Assembly: GCA_947493215.1 (NCBI GenBank)
Contig: CANLQE010000002.1
Location: 1 to 64,000 of the forward strand
Direction of reading: 5' to 3'
DNA length: 64,000 nucleotides
From: an uncultured Sphingomonadaceae bacterium
GTDB taxonomy: Bacteria; Pseudomonadota; Alphaproteobacteria; Sphingomonadales; Sphingomonadaceae
The notes beneath the pieces were generated by a model. The model was not told the DNA's origin, made no database searches, and worked only from the letters and a program-made list of their open reading frames with translations. The translations under genes and the position numbers were made by a program. This document shows, one piece after another, positions 42,406-51,596 of this stretch (within the stretch, counting starts at the first letter, position 1; each line of letters begins with the position of its first letter).

Positions 42406-44205
42406 ATGATCGACCTCGTCCTTCATGTCATTGATGACTATATTCAGGCGCATAAAGCGATAATCGGCCTTGTTGTATTGGGCTTCCTCTTCGCGGGCTT
42501 CATCATGGAGCGGTTCCCGGCGGCAGTTGTAGCCGTGCTTGGGGCCTGCACCTTTCTGTTCCTTGGAGTCATCGACTCCGACGGGCTTTTCTCGGTTTTT
42601 TCCAATACCGCGCCGATCACCATTGCCGCCATGTTCATATTGTCCGGCGCGTTGCTGAGAACTGGGACAATCGATGCGATCGCCGGTTTCATTATTGAGC
42701 GAGCTAAAAAAAGACCCAAACTGGCGGTAGTCGAAATGTTCTTGGGCGCTTTTGTCGCATCGGCTTTCATGAACAATACACCGGTTGTGATTGTGTTGAT
42801 ACCAATCATCATTCGTTTGTCCCGCGCTACCGGTATCTCTTCCAAAAAACTGCTCATCCCCTTAAGTTTCATCTGTATATTGGGCGGCACGACGACCTTG
42901 ATAGGAACATCAACCAACCTGATTGTTGATTCCGTTGCCCGCGACGGCGGCATGGATGGATTCGGGATTTTTGAAATTACGCCTTATGGTTTAGTGGCAG
43001 CGGTGGCTGGTACAATCATGATGGTCTTGTTTAGCAGCTGGCTGTTGCCCAGTGGTCAGGCTGGCGGCGAATTTGCCAGCAGTGATGAAAGTGACTTTCT
43101 GACCGAACTGACTGTCCGCAACAGATCATCTGCCATCGGCAAAATGCTTTCAGAGGTTCCGATCATCCGCCGGACCAGTGTGAATGTCTCCGCAGTAAAG
43201 CGGCTCAGCAGCTATATTCGACACGACTTGGAGCATCATGAATTACGCGCTGGCGATCGGATTGTCGTCCGGCTTGATCTTGCCGAACTCATATCCCTGC
43301 GGTCGTCCGAAGACTTTAAAATCGGTATCGTTCGGTCCGGAGATGTCGGGCCACTGGGCGAGGAGCTGGTGGAAGCAACAGTGGCACCCGGCCATCCCAG
43401 CATCGGTAACCGCCTGTTTGACATCCCCTTTCTAGGCCAGTTGAACGTCCGCATCTTGGGCATGACACGCTTTCGCAATTTACCGCGGTCAGATCTCACC
43501 AATGCCCGTATCCATGCTGCAGACCGTTTGCTCGTCACCGGGTCGAGCAAAGACATTCAGCGGATGTATGAAAATCCCAATCTATTTGGCGTCGGCCAGA
43601 CCAAGATACGGGCCTTCCGCCGGGACCGTGCACCCATTGCTATTGGCGCGTTGGTCGCTGTGGTCGCTCTCGCCGCGCTGAATATCATACCACTAGCAGT
43701 CGCGGCTATATTGGCGGTTGGCGCGATATTATTGGCACGCTGTATAGATGCAGAGGAAGCATGGGGATCGATTGACGGCAATGTACTGGTGCTGATTTTC
43801 GGGATGTTGGCTGTTGGCCTTGGCCTGCAACAAGCGGGCAGCGTAGACCTGATTGTCGGCTATCTTACGCCTGTGCTTGAAACCATGCCGCCATGGGCTT
43901 TGGTCTTCTCAATCTATGTCTTGTCGGTGATCATGACTGAAATTGTGACCAATAATGCGGTTGCGATCATCATCACGCCGATTGTTATTGCGCTTGGTAA
44001 CGACTTGGGTGTCGATCCAAGACCTTTGGTTATCGCGGTGATGTTTGCTGCCTCCGCCAGTTTCGCGACACCCATTGGCTATCAAACCAATACTTTGGTC
44101 TATGCCGCAGGCAATTACCGGTTCACCGATTTCTTCAAGGCTGGCATCCCGCTGACCTTTGGCGTTGGACTGGCCACCTGTCTGGCGATCAGTTTTACGA
44201 TGTAA
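42406..44205 (+). CDS. SLC13-family carrier with RCK_C domains
   Basis: 599 residues. Two halves of a divalent-anion:Na+ type membrane domain (hydrophobic segments at about residues 5-180 and 405-598), with MNNTPVVIVLIPIIIR and TNLIV motifs, separated by a cytoplasmic part with two TrkA-C/RCK_C-like domains (about residues 225-390; SDFLTELTVRN and GDRIVVRLDLAELI). Such proteins transport sulfate, dicarboxylates or phosphate, sometimes regulated by ligands of the RCK domains. It follows aroC by 11 bases. The substrate is not known. Confidence 0.85.
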   Translation: MIDLVLHVIDDYIQAHKAIIGLVVLGFLFAGFIMERFPAAVVAVLGACTFLFLGVIDSDGLFSVFSNTAPITIAAMFILSGALLRTGTIDAIAGFIIERAKKRPKLAVVEMFLGAFVASAFMNNTPVVIVLIPIIIRLSRATGISSKKLLIPLSFICILGGTTTLIGTSTNLIVDSVARDGGMDGFGIFEITPYGLVAAVAGTIMMVLFSSWLLPSGQAGGEFASSDESDFLTELTVRNRSSAIGKMLSEVPIIRRTSVNVSAVKRLSSYIRHDLEHHELRAGDRIVVRLDLAELISLRSSEDFKIGIVRSGDVGPLGEELVEATVAPGHPSIGNRLFDIPFLGQLNVRILGMTRFRNLPRSDLTNARIHAADRLLVTGSSKDIQRMYENPNLFGVGQTKIRAFRRDRAPIAIGALVAVVALAALNIIPLAVAAILAVGAILLARCIDAEEAWGSIDGNVLVLIFGMLAVGLGLQQAGSVDLIVGYLTPVLETMPPWALVFSIYVLSVIMTEIVTNNAVAIIITPIVIALGNDLGVDPRPLVIAVMFAASASFATPIGYQTNTLVYAAGNYRFTDFFKAGIPLTFGVGLATCLAISFTM

Positions 44206-44321
44206 TTCCGTTTCTGCAGTAAGTGTTGCCTTAATGACGCTTGCCGAAGCACTGCCAGAACGATAGGTCTCAAGACTGATAGAGGGGTTCATCAAATAGC
44301 CCTGAAAACGGGGAGTATGCG

Positions 44322-45560
44322 ATGTTGTCATTCTGGTTCAAAATACCGCTTTGGCAGCGGGTTATCGCAGCTCTGGTTTTAGGGGTCATCACTGGTCTCG
44401 TCTGGGGACCAGAAGCGGAAATGATCAAATGGATTGGTGATTTCTTCATCAAGGCCATCAAGATGCTGGTCGTGCCGCTAATTTTCTTCTCGCTGGTTGC
44501 CGGCGTTGCATCCCTTGGTGATCTGCGAAAACTCGGTAGTGTAGGCGGGCGGGCGATGATATTATTCATCATAACCGGTCAGATTGCAGCATGGCTCGGA
44601 CTGGCATTGGGCACGTTTTTCCAACCCGGCAAAGGCGTCGACACGGACTCGCTCCAGAAAGGCGAAACGCCCGCACCCAATGAAACCTCCGCCATTGATA
44701 TGATCCTCTCGATTGTCCCGGACAGTCCGGTACAGGTCATGGCCGACGTGCGGGTCCTGCCGCTGATCGTATTCGCGCTGCTGATCGGTATCGGCATCTT
44801 AATGGCAAAAGAAGAGGGCAGACCGCTCGCCAAGATTTTCGATAGCGGCGCCATCGTGATGCAAAAGGTAACGATGATCGTCATGGAACTAACGCCCTTT
44901 GGCGTCTTTGCCTTGATGGCATGGGTTGCCGGTACGCTTGGCCCCGATGCGCTTATCTCACTGGCAAAACTGGTTGGACTCAACTATCTTGGCTGTTTGC
45001 TGATTATCGGCGTGATGTATTCAGCAATGATCAAATTTGTCGCCAAGCTGCCAGTGATTGATTTCTTCCGCGGCATCGTCGACGCGATTGCTGTCAGCTA
45101 TTCCACCGCCTCGTCCAACGCGACCCTGCCGGTGACGCTGCGCTGCGTAGAGCGTAATCTGGGCGTCAGTAACTCGGTGGCCAGTTTTGTTGTTTCGCTC
45201 GGTGCGACGATCAACATGAACGGCACCGCGATGTATCTTGGGCTCGCGACCCTGTTCGGTGCCCAGATTTTCGGCGTGGACCTGAGCTTTGGCGATTACG
45301 TTCTAATCGCCATTACTTCAACCCTGGGCGCTATTGGTGCGGCGGGTATTCCCGGCGCTGGCTTGATCATGATGGCACTGGTCTTTGGCAGTGTCGGCGT
45401 GCCGCTCGAAACCATCGCCTTTGTTGCTGGTGTTGACCGGATTATGGATATGATGCGCACGACAACCAATGTTTCGGGTGATGCTGCGATTGCTACCACG
45501 GTGGCCGTGATGACCGGCGAGATAGATCTGGAAGAAATGGTCTCGGCGGACGATGTCTAA
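44322..45560 (+). CDS. Dicarboxylate/amino acid:cation symporter (DAACS)
   Basis: 412 residues with eight membrane helices and the two re-entrant hairpins of the GltP/DctA family: serine-rich hairpin YSTASSNATLPVTL (starts about residue 260), NMNGTAMYLGL (replacing the usual NMDGT) and GIPGAGLIMMALV. The Na+/substrate motifs are largely intact. It would import glutamate, aspartate or C4-dicarboxylates with H+ or Na+. A GGGAGT site precedes the ATG. It converges with the flavoprotein gene at 45574. Confidence 0.9.
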   Translation: MLSFWFKIPLWQRVIAALVLGVITGLVWGPEAEMIKWIGDFFIKAIKMLVVPLIFFSLVAGVASLGDLRKLGSVGGRAMILFIITGQIAAWLGLALGTFFQPGKGVDTDSLQKGETPAPNETSAIDMILSIVPDSPVQVMADVRVLPLIVFALLIGIGILMAKEEGRPLAKIFDSGAIVMQKVTMIVMELTPFGVFALMAWVAGTLGPDALISLAKLVGLNYLGCLLIIGVMYSAMIKFVAKLPVIDFFRGIVDAIAVSYSTASSNATLPVTLRCVERNLGVSNSVASFVVSLGATINMNGTAMYLGLATLFGAQIFGVDLSFGDYVLIAITSTLGAIGAAGIPGAGLIMMALVFGSVGVPLETIAFVAGVDRIMDMMRTTTNVSGDAAIATTVAVMTGEIDLEEMVSADDV

Positions 45561-45573
45561 GACCCCTGAGGGT

Positions 45574-46770
45574 TTAGAGCATCGCCATATCGACCGGTTG
45601 TTCCAGTAATACGCGTCCGGCTAGCTCGAACACCGCGGGCGCTGTTGCGATATGCTGGGTGGCGACATGAGCATCGCGGAAGCGACGCTGCAGGCTGCTG
45701 CCAGAATAGACGGCAGCGCCGCCGCCTAATGTGTAAGCGGTTTTACAGACCTCGGCCGATGTCTCCGTGGCATGGGCGCAGGCCAGTCGCAAATCGGCTC
45801 GGGCCTTGGGTGAGATATCACCACTGCCCTGTGCTTCTTGCCAAGCCTTTTCAACGGCGCCTTCCAAAAAACTATACGCCCCGCCAAGCTGTGCTGTAGC
45901 GCGGGCGATATCGACCTGAACAGTCGCGCGTTGCGCCATGCTGCGGCCGCCACCAGGCGTTTTTTTATTGATGGCCACCTCCTTGATTTCCTCAAGAGCC
46001 GCGTGCGCATTGCCCAAAGCAACAGACGAGACGCCCAGCGCCAATAAACCGAACAATGGGAATTTATAGAGCGCGCCGCTATCGCGCGGCTGATCACCAA
46101 CAAAGGACACGCTGCGTCCCTTTGGAACCTTAATATCCTCGACGCTAAAATCACCAGAGCCAGTGCCCTTCATTCCAGAGACATGCCAGCTGTCGATAAA
46201 GTTAACCTCGCTAACCGGAAAGAACAGCATCCGATGATAGGGAGCGCCATTTTCGAACTTTTGCAACGCGCCATCCTTGAAGATCATCGCACCGCCGCCA
46301 AGCCAGCTGCAATTGGCCGACCCCGATCCCCACTGCCACTGCCCAGAGAGCAGATAATGATCACCTTTATCCTCCGCTTTGCCCATTGGTGCGAAAACAC
46401 CACCAGTAATCACATCATCCGGACTGAAAATATCTTTGGCCGGTGCCTCGTCCATATAGGCCGCGCCCAGCGTAGAGGTTACCGCGATCATCGCACACCA
46501 ACCGGCGCTGGCATCGGCTTCGGCCATTGTCGCGATCAGCTGCATAAATTCCAGCGGCGGCAATTGCAGTCCTCCAAGAGAGGCTGGTTTGGAGAGATTA
46601 AACGCACCCGCAGCCGCCATTTTTTTTGCCAGATCAGCAGGAAGGCGGCGTGCCTTTTCCGTATCGGCCGCCCGGTCAGCTATTTCCGGCAACAGTGCCA
46701 ACAGCGCCTTGCCTGTGCCATTCCCGATCCCGCCGATATCATATTGCAAGCCAGCCATCCGCATCTCCAT
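45574..46770 (-). CDS. Acyl-CoA dehydrogenase-like flavin monooxygenase
   Basis: 398 residues. The fold is that of acyl-CoA dehydrogenases, but the motifs are those of the two-component monooxygenase oxygenase branch (HsaA/HpaB C2/DszC-like): ADASAGWCAMIAVTS (starts about residue 88), GGVFAPMGKAEDKGDHYLLSGQWQWGSGS, and a C-terminal QRRFRDAHVATQHIATAP. Such enzymes use reduced flavin supplied by a separate reductase to hydroxylate aromatics or organosulfur compounds. No reductase gene is adjacent. An alternative is a dehydrogenase-type desulfuriser. Confidence 0.85.
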   Translation of the reverse strand: MEMRMAGLQYDIGGIGNGTGKALLALLPEIADRAADTEKARRLPADLAKKMAAAGAFNLSKPASLGGLQLPPLEFMQLIATMAEADASAGWCAMIAVTSTLGAAYMDEAPAKDIFSPDDVITGGVFAPMGKAEDKGDHYLLSGQWQWGSGSANCSWLGGGAMIFKDGALQKFENGAPYHRMLFFPVSEVNFIDSWHVSGMKGTGSGDFSVEDIKVPKGRSVSFVGDQPRDSGALYKFPLFGLLALGVSSVALGNAHAALEEIKEVAINKKTPGGGRSMAQRATVQVDIARATAQLGGAYSFLEGAVEKAWQEAQGSGDISPKARADLRLACAHATETSAEVCKTAYTLGGGAAVYSGSSLQRRFRDAHVATQHIATAPAVFELAGRVLLEQPVDMAML

Positions 46771-46833
46771 TAATTTGGGGCACCATAAGAGTTACTATTT
46801 GTCGATCCAGCAAAAACATTTACTAATGGATTC

Positions 46834-48387
46834 ATGCGCGTAATCGCTCTTGTGGGTTTTGTCCTTTTACTTGTCGGATCACTGGCCGGATGTGGCAATC
46901 CCGACAATGCCGACACCCTGCCCGGTCCGGGTCAAATTGTCCGCCTGTCCGATTCCGAGATAAAGGGCCTTGATCCGCAGAAAATATCGGACCTGTCGTC
47001 ATTGCGCATCGCAGCGGATCAGTTTGAAGGGCTGACACGGCTGAATGCTTCTGGCGAGGAGGAACCGGGACTCGCGGAGAGCTGGAGCGTTTCGGACGAT
47101 GGGTTGCGATGGACGTTCCAACTGCGCGATGGATTGCGATTTTCTGATGAGATCGGCTTTAATGCGACGCTTTTTCCACAAATATGGAACCGCCTTCAGG
47201 TTGCCGAGACAGCCTCGCCCACCAAGGCTCTGTTCGACAATATAACGTCGGTTAGCGCGAACGGCGAGGCATCGGTAATAGTGACGTTACAATCCCCGGC
47301 GCCATATCTGCCAGTGCTTCTGGCTCATCCGGCAATGGCCGCGTTACCACTCCATCGCATCGCGCAAGCGGGAGACAAATGGACCAGCGAGCGGCCGATG
47401 GTCACTAGCGGCCCTTATCGACTGACGGCATGGCAGCTCAATGATCATGCGCGGATGACACGCAATCCTCAATGGCATGACGCGCCCGCGCCGACAGCCA
47501 ATATAATCTGGAAACCAATGGACGACGGTCTGTCTGCCATGCGGCTGATACTCGCAGGCGGCGCAGATGTTGCGGCCGATTATCCGGCAAGCCGTCATCA
47601 ATGGTTGAAGGAAAACCATCCGGGTCTGGCGCATAGCGTGCCTTATCTCGGCAGCTATTATTTTGCCTTCAACGTTCGCAAGCCGCCTTTTGACGATATC
47701 CGTGTTCGCACCGCGCTGTCCATGGCCGTGGAAAGGCAATGGATTGCTGGCAAGGTGATCGGAATCGATAATATCCCGGCCTGGAACCTGTTGCCGCCCG
47801 ATCTAACCGGCGGGATCAGCGCCAAACCTGTCTGGGCGAGTTGGCCTCGAGAACGGCGTCTAACTGCGGCTCGGGATTTGTTGCAAGAGGCCGGCTATGG
47901 CCCCTCTAATCCCTTGGAATTTGAGATAAGGTTCAATAGCTCCTCCGAACATCGCCGCGTTTCGGTTGCTTTGGCCGCTATGTGGAAGCCGATTAATGTA
48001 AAGGCACGTTTGTTCAACAGTGAGGCCGCGCTGCATTTCGCGGCCCTGCGCACGCATGATTTTGCATTGGCGCGATCAGGTTGGATTGCCGACTTACCGG
48101 CCGCTGAGAATTTTCTCACCGTCCATCAAACGGCCAACGGTTCAGGAAATTATTCAGGATACGATAATCCGGCCTATGACGCGATTGTTGCTCAGGCAAT
48201 TGCGACCGCTGATCCAGACAGAAGAGATGCACTCATGCGGCAGGCGGACGAAATGCTGATAGATGACATGCCGATATTGCCTCTCTATTTCTACGTCACC
48301 CGTTCACTCGTCAGCAAACGGACTGCGGGATGGCAGGATAATATTTCCAATGTGCATCCCAGCCGGACTCTGCGTATAAGTAAATGA
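46834..48387 (+). CDS. ABC transporter substrate-binding lipoprotein (SBP_bac_5), copy 1
   Basis: 517 residues. A lipobox (GSLAGCGN, Cys at about residue 21) follows a hydrophobic signal. The SBP_bac_5/DppA-OppA fold is clear: LDPQKISDLSSLRIAADQFEGL, YTLTAWQLNDHARMTRNPQW region, YLGSYYFAFNVRKPPFDDI and VRTALSMAVERQWIAGKV (about residues 285-310), ending with DDMPILPLYFYVTRS. Solute should be a peptide, nickel or similar. The next gene is a second such protein overlapping by four bases; no permease or ATPase gene is in the vicinity. Confidence 0.9.
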   Translation: MRVIALVGFVLLLVGSLAGCGNPDNADTLPGPGQIVRLSDSEIKGLDPQKISDLSSLRIAADQFEGLTRLNASGEEEPGLAESWSVSDDGLRWTFQLRDGLRFSDEIGFNATLFPQIWNRLQVAETASPTKALFDNITSVSANGEASVIVTLQSPAPYLPVLLAHPAMAALPLHRIAQAGDKWTSERPMVTSGPYRLTAWQLNDHARMTRNPQWHDAPAPTANIIWKPMDDGLSAMRLILAGGADVAADYPASRHQWLKENHPGLAHSVPYLGSYYFAFNVRKPPFDDIRVRTALSMAVERQWIAGKVIGIDNIPAWNLLPPDLTGGISAKPVWASWPRERRLTAARDLLQEAGYGPSNPLEFEIRFNSSSEHRRVSVALAAMWKPINVKARLFNSEAALHFAALRTHDFALARSGWIADLPAAENFLTVHQTANGSGNYSGYDNPAYDAIVAQAIATADPDRRDALMRQADEMLIDDMPILPLYFYVTRSLVSKRTAGWQDNISNVHPSRTLRISK

Positions 48388-49904
48388 TGATCCATTTCTC
48401 ACGCCCTGATTTCAAAGCGCTCATTTCTATTGCAGCGGCATCTGTATGCCTTGCGTCATGCACTGTGGCCGGCGATGAGGACCGTGCGCGCGTGACGGTC
48501 ATCGATGATGGCGAACCTGCCATAAAGCCGGTTGGAATCAAGTTAAACTATGCCTCAGCAACCGCACGGGCAGCGATCGCAAGGGGCTTGGTCGGATTTG
48601 ATGAGCAAGGCCGTGTCGTTCCGGCACTGGCGGCGCGCTGGATCGTGACGGACGATGGCCTCAGCTATATTTTCCGCCTCAATGAAGCCAAATGGGATGA
48701 TGGACGTCAAGTCACGGCGGAACGGATCGCGCGACTGTTACGCGAACGCATTGCTGAATTGCGCCCTAGTCGTTTGGGAAAAGATTTAGAGGCAATTGAC
48801 GAGATTATCTCGATGACCGGTCGCGTTATAGAAATCCGTCTGAAATCTCCCCATCCCAATTTTCTGCAGCTCATGGGACAACCGGAAATGGGATTATTCC
48901 GCGCTGGCCATGGCGCTGGCCCGATGAGCCAGATCGAAAGTAATCGCACCTATACACTGGGTATATTCAATCAGGTCGCAACCGATGCCGAGAATGAAGA
49001 AGAGGACAATTCTTCCCCAAACGAACAACCCGTTGACGACCCGCGCCGTGTTACCCTGCGCAGCGAAAGCGCCGCCAAAGCGCTTGCACGCTATACCGCT
49101 GGCTATACTGATCTACTTTTGAACGGCCAATTTCATCACCTTCCGTTGGTGGATGAGGCTGGTGTGAACAGCAATGATTTACGGTTGAATCCAGTTGCCG
49201 GACTGTTCGGGCTCAAATTTATGCGTGCCAATGGATTCTGGTCTTTGCCGGAAAACCGAGAAATATTGTCGATGGCAATTGATCGGCCGGCATTGCTAAC
49301 CTCTTTTCCCAACGTGACCGCTTGGCAAAGCCGTCAGAAAATCATTCCCGATGCCTTGAACGTCCCCAATATTAACGCGCGGCCGGATTGGACCAGCATG
49401 AACATGCAGGAGCGACAGCAATTTGTTCGCGAACATGTAAGGCGCTGGGAGGCACTGGAAGGACCGGTTATTCCACTGACGATCGCATTGCCTGATGCCG
49501 CAGGGGCAGACATTTTATTCCTGCGGGTTCGCTCGGACTTGCGCCGTATTGGCCTTGATGCACGCCAAGTTTCGCTGGATCAAGACGCAGATGTAAGATT
49601 GATCGACGAAATTGCGCCCTATGATAGTGCCCAATGGTTTTTGTCGCAGCTTACCTGCGCGAAAACACCGGTCTGCCTGAATGACGCGGATGCCAAAATT
49701 GCGGAAGCCAATGCGGCGACCAATTTACAAATCAAGGCCCGTCTTTATGCAGAGACAGAGGTCATTTTGGTCCAACATTATAACTATATTCCGCTGGCCG
49801 TCCCAGTTCGCTGGTCGATCAGCAGACCCGGCCAGCGCGGCTTTGCGGTCAACCCGCGCGGCTGGCATCCATTGAATCCACTGGTTGGTATCCCTATATC
49901 CTGA
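48384..49904 (+). CDS. Substrate-binding lipoprotein (SBP_bac_5), copy 2
   Basis: 506 residues. Lipobox LASC at about residue 27. The family core is divergent: LVGFDEQGRVVPALAARWIVTDDGLSYIFRL is normal, but after MGQPEMGLFRAGHG an acidic insert EDNSSPNEQPVDD interrupts the domain, and the later core (GLFGLKFMRANGFWSLPENREILSMAIDRPALL) is preserved. The C-terminal VILVQHYNYIPLAVPVRWSISRPG block matches SBP_bac_5. Overlaps copy 1 (ATGA), so the two are coupled. With no permease nearby the pair may serve a transporter encoded elsewhere or function as sensors. Confidence 0.85.
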   Translation: MMIHFSRPDFKALISIAAASVCLASCTVAGDEDRARVTVIDDGEPAIKPVGIKLNYASATARAAIARGLVGFDEQGRVVPALAARWIVTDDGLSYIFRLNEAKWDDGRQVTAERIARLLRERIAELRPSRLGKDLEAIDEIISMTGRVIEIRLKSPHPNFLQLMGQPEMGLFRAGHGAGPMSQIESNRTYTLGIFNQVATDAENEEEDNSSPNEQPVDDPRRVTLRSESAAKALARYTAGYTDLLLNGQFHHLPLVDEAGVNSNDLRLNPVAGLFGLKFMRANGFWSLPENREILSMAIDRPALLTSFPNVTAWQSRQKIIPDALNVPNINARPDWTSMNMQERQQFVREHVRRWEALEGPVIPLTIALPDAAGADILFLRVRSDLRRIGLDARQVSLDQDADVRLIDEIAPYDSAQWFLSQLTCAKTPVCLNDADAKIAEANAATNLQIKARLYAETEVILVQHYNYIPLAVPVRWSISRPGQRGFAVNPRGWHPLNPLVGIPIS

Positions 49905-49936
49905 TCAGAACAGCGGAGAATTTAGTGGGAGTGCGT

Positions 49937-50359
49937 ATGGCGATTTCGGAAGAACAATTGAAACGCTTGGCCGAACAATTGCCAGATGTGAGCCGCGATC
50001 CGCAAGCGGTCCGAACCCGTGTCGAAGCCATGGAAAAGATATTGGAACGCGCCTTTATCATTCCCGGCATCAACAAGCCCATTGGGCTCGACTCTCTAGT
50101 CGGTCTGATCCCTGTTGTCGGCGACATTGCGACCGCCATCATGGGTGCCTATATCGTCTGGGAAGCCCGTAATCTGGGCATGTCGAAATGGCAGCTCACC
50201 CGGATGGCAACCAATGTCGGGATTGATACAGCCTTGGGCGCGATTCCGCTAGCTGGCGACGTTTTCGACTTTCTCTGGCGCTCCAATAGCCGCAATTTGA
50301 AGATTATCACAAAGCATCTCGACAAGCATCATCCCGGGACGCGAACGCTAGACGGTTAA
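49937..50359 (+). CDS. DUF4112 membrane protein
   Basis: 140 residues from the ATG at 49937 (a GTG twelve bases upstream is in frame but GTGGGAG serves the ATG). The middle segment IGLDSLVGLIPVVGDIATAIMGAYIVWEARN and the following TNVGIDTALGAIPLAGDVFDFLWRSN contain the repeated GxIPxxGD pattern of DUF4112, with two hydrophobic stretches. Function unknown; small integral membrane protein. Its last four bases overlap the convergent RNase T2 gene. Confidence 0.85.
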   Translation: MAISEEQLKRLAEQLPDVSRDPQAVRTRVEAMEKILERAFIIPGINKPIGLDSLVGLIPVVGDIATAIMGAYIVWEARNLGMSKWQLTRMATNVGIDTALGAIPLAGDVFDFLWRSNSRNLKIITKHLDKHHPGTRTLDG

Positions 50360-51090
50360 GCACCGCGCCAAATTTTAACCGGCGCGTCATCTTTCATAGC
50401 TTTCATATTCACCGGACAGCGCCGAGGCCGAAAGCTGTTGCCCAAACATAGACGCACTTCCTGCAGCCAGCCGCGCCGATTGACTTTCAACCGCATCATG
50501 TCCGGTCGCAGACCGTCATTGGCCGCAGCAAAAGCATTGCGGAACGCTCCGGCGGTCAGCGGTTTGCGTGAAAGCCGGTCCATATTGGGGAATTCCACGG
50601 CACCAAACATGATCCGCGAAATACGAAAATAGGTTTCCGGCCGCTTGGTCATGCAAGTGCCATGCTTGGCCCACTCCTTCGCCATTAGACGTGTCGAAGG
50701 AATCATACAGAAATTGCGTTTCACAAGCGCCGGTGGCAAAGCCCGGGCCGCGCGGCACCATTGGGGATAGCTGGTCCCCTGCGCGTCTGGCCACAGCCCG
50801 TGCAGGATGAAACCAAAGCTGCCGTCATCCCCGCTACATTGCGTTTTTTCGCGTGGGCTATCCTTGCGCAGACGGCAAAATTCCGGCGACCAGCTCATCG
50901 CCAGCGTATAGCCGCTAATCGGCTTGATCCGGCGCGGCTCATCGGCAGGTTTGCGTGCTGGCGGCGGAGCATTGGACAGTGAGGGCGCACGGCATTGATA
51001 GGATTGGGCTTCGGTGACTGTACTGGACAAGAAAAAACCCATTGTCATGAAAGCAACAGATAGCTGCCAATAATTGCCACGCTTTTTCAA
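50356..51090 (-). CDS. Secreted RNase T2 family endoribonuclease
   Basis: 244 residues. Signal peptide to about residue 29 (ends TVTEAQS). Catalytic segment CAS1 FILHGLWPD and CAS2 KEWAKHGTC carry the two active-site His residues of RNase T2; four or more Cys (CRAPS, FCRLR, QWCRAA, RLCLGN, RRCPVN) fit the disulfides of the family. It cleaves RNA to 2',3'-cyclic products in the periplasm or outside (RNase I-like in E. coli). Overlaps the next leftward gene by four bases. Confidence 0.93.
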   Translation of the reverse strand: MKKRGNYWQLSVAFMTMGFFLSSTVTEAQSYQCRAPSLSNAPPPARKPADEPRRIKPISGYTLAMSWSPEFCRLRKDSPREKTQCSGDDGSFGFILHGLWPDAQGTSYPQWCRAARALPPALVKRNFCMIPSTRLMAKEWAKHGTCMTKRPETYFRISRIMFGAVEFPNMDRLSRKPLTAGAFRNAFAAANDGLRPDMMRLKVNRRGWLQEVRLCLGNSFRPRRCPVNMKAMKDDAPVKIWRGA

Positions 51091-51578
51091 TCGAAAACCT
51101 CATCATAGCTGGTTGGCTTAGTTTCAAACCAGCTGACTGCATCCTTGCGAAACAACAGGCATGACGCAACCATGTTCAGAAAAGTAGAAAAGAAAGCAAA
51201 AGCGTTGAGATGGTCTGGCAGCACAAGATCACTGAAATTGAGTCCAAACTCTTCGGGGACAGAAGAAAAATTGACAAAAACTACGATAATTTCGACAATC
51301 ACAGAAATCGTTGCAAAGCACGCAAATACAACTTGCACCCACTTTGCCCATCGCTTTGCTTTAACCGCAACAAAGAACCAGATCACTGCAGAAAGAGCGA
51401 ATGCTAGAATCCAGCCCGCAATTAGAATAGCTCGAGCAAATCCAGGAGTTTCGAAATCCGCGTCCATGGTTGTGATCTGTTGATCCCACATGGCAATGCC
51501 GTCAACAAAGGCCGTAGCAAATGAAATCCAATATAGGCGTTCAAACCAGATAATCGACGAAGGGCGCTTGTGTTTCAT
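51087..51578 (-). CDS. Four-helix membrane protein of unknown function
   Basis: 163 residues with four hydrophobic helices (around residues 10-28, 50-72, 82-104, 128-146). The first loop FVDGIAMWDQQITTMDADFETPG is acidic and may face outside. No family is recognised. The stop codon overlaps the ATG of the RNase T2 gene (ATGA), so it may be coupled to it. Likely an inner-membrane protein. Confidence 0.6.
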   Translation of the reverse strand: MKHKRPSSIIWFERLYWISFATAFVDGIAMWDQQITTMDADFETPGFARAILIAGWILAFALSAVIWFFVAVKAKRWAKWVQVVFACFATISVIVEIIVVFVNFSSVPEEFGLNFSDLVLPDHLNAFAFFSTFLNMVASCLLFRKDAVSWFETKPTSYDEVFD

Positions 51579-51596
51579 TGGTCTGGAACTGCTTAA

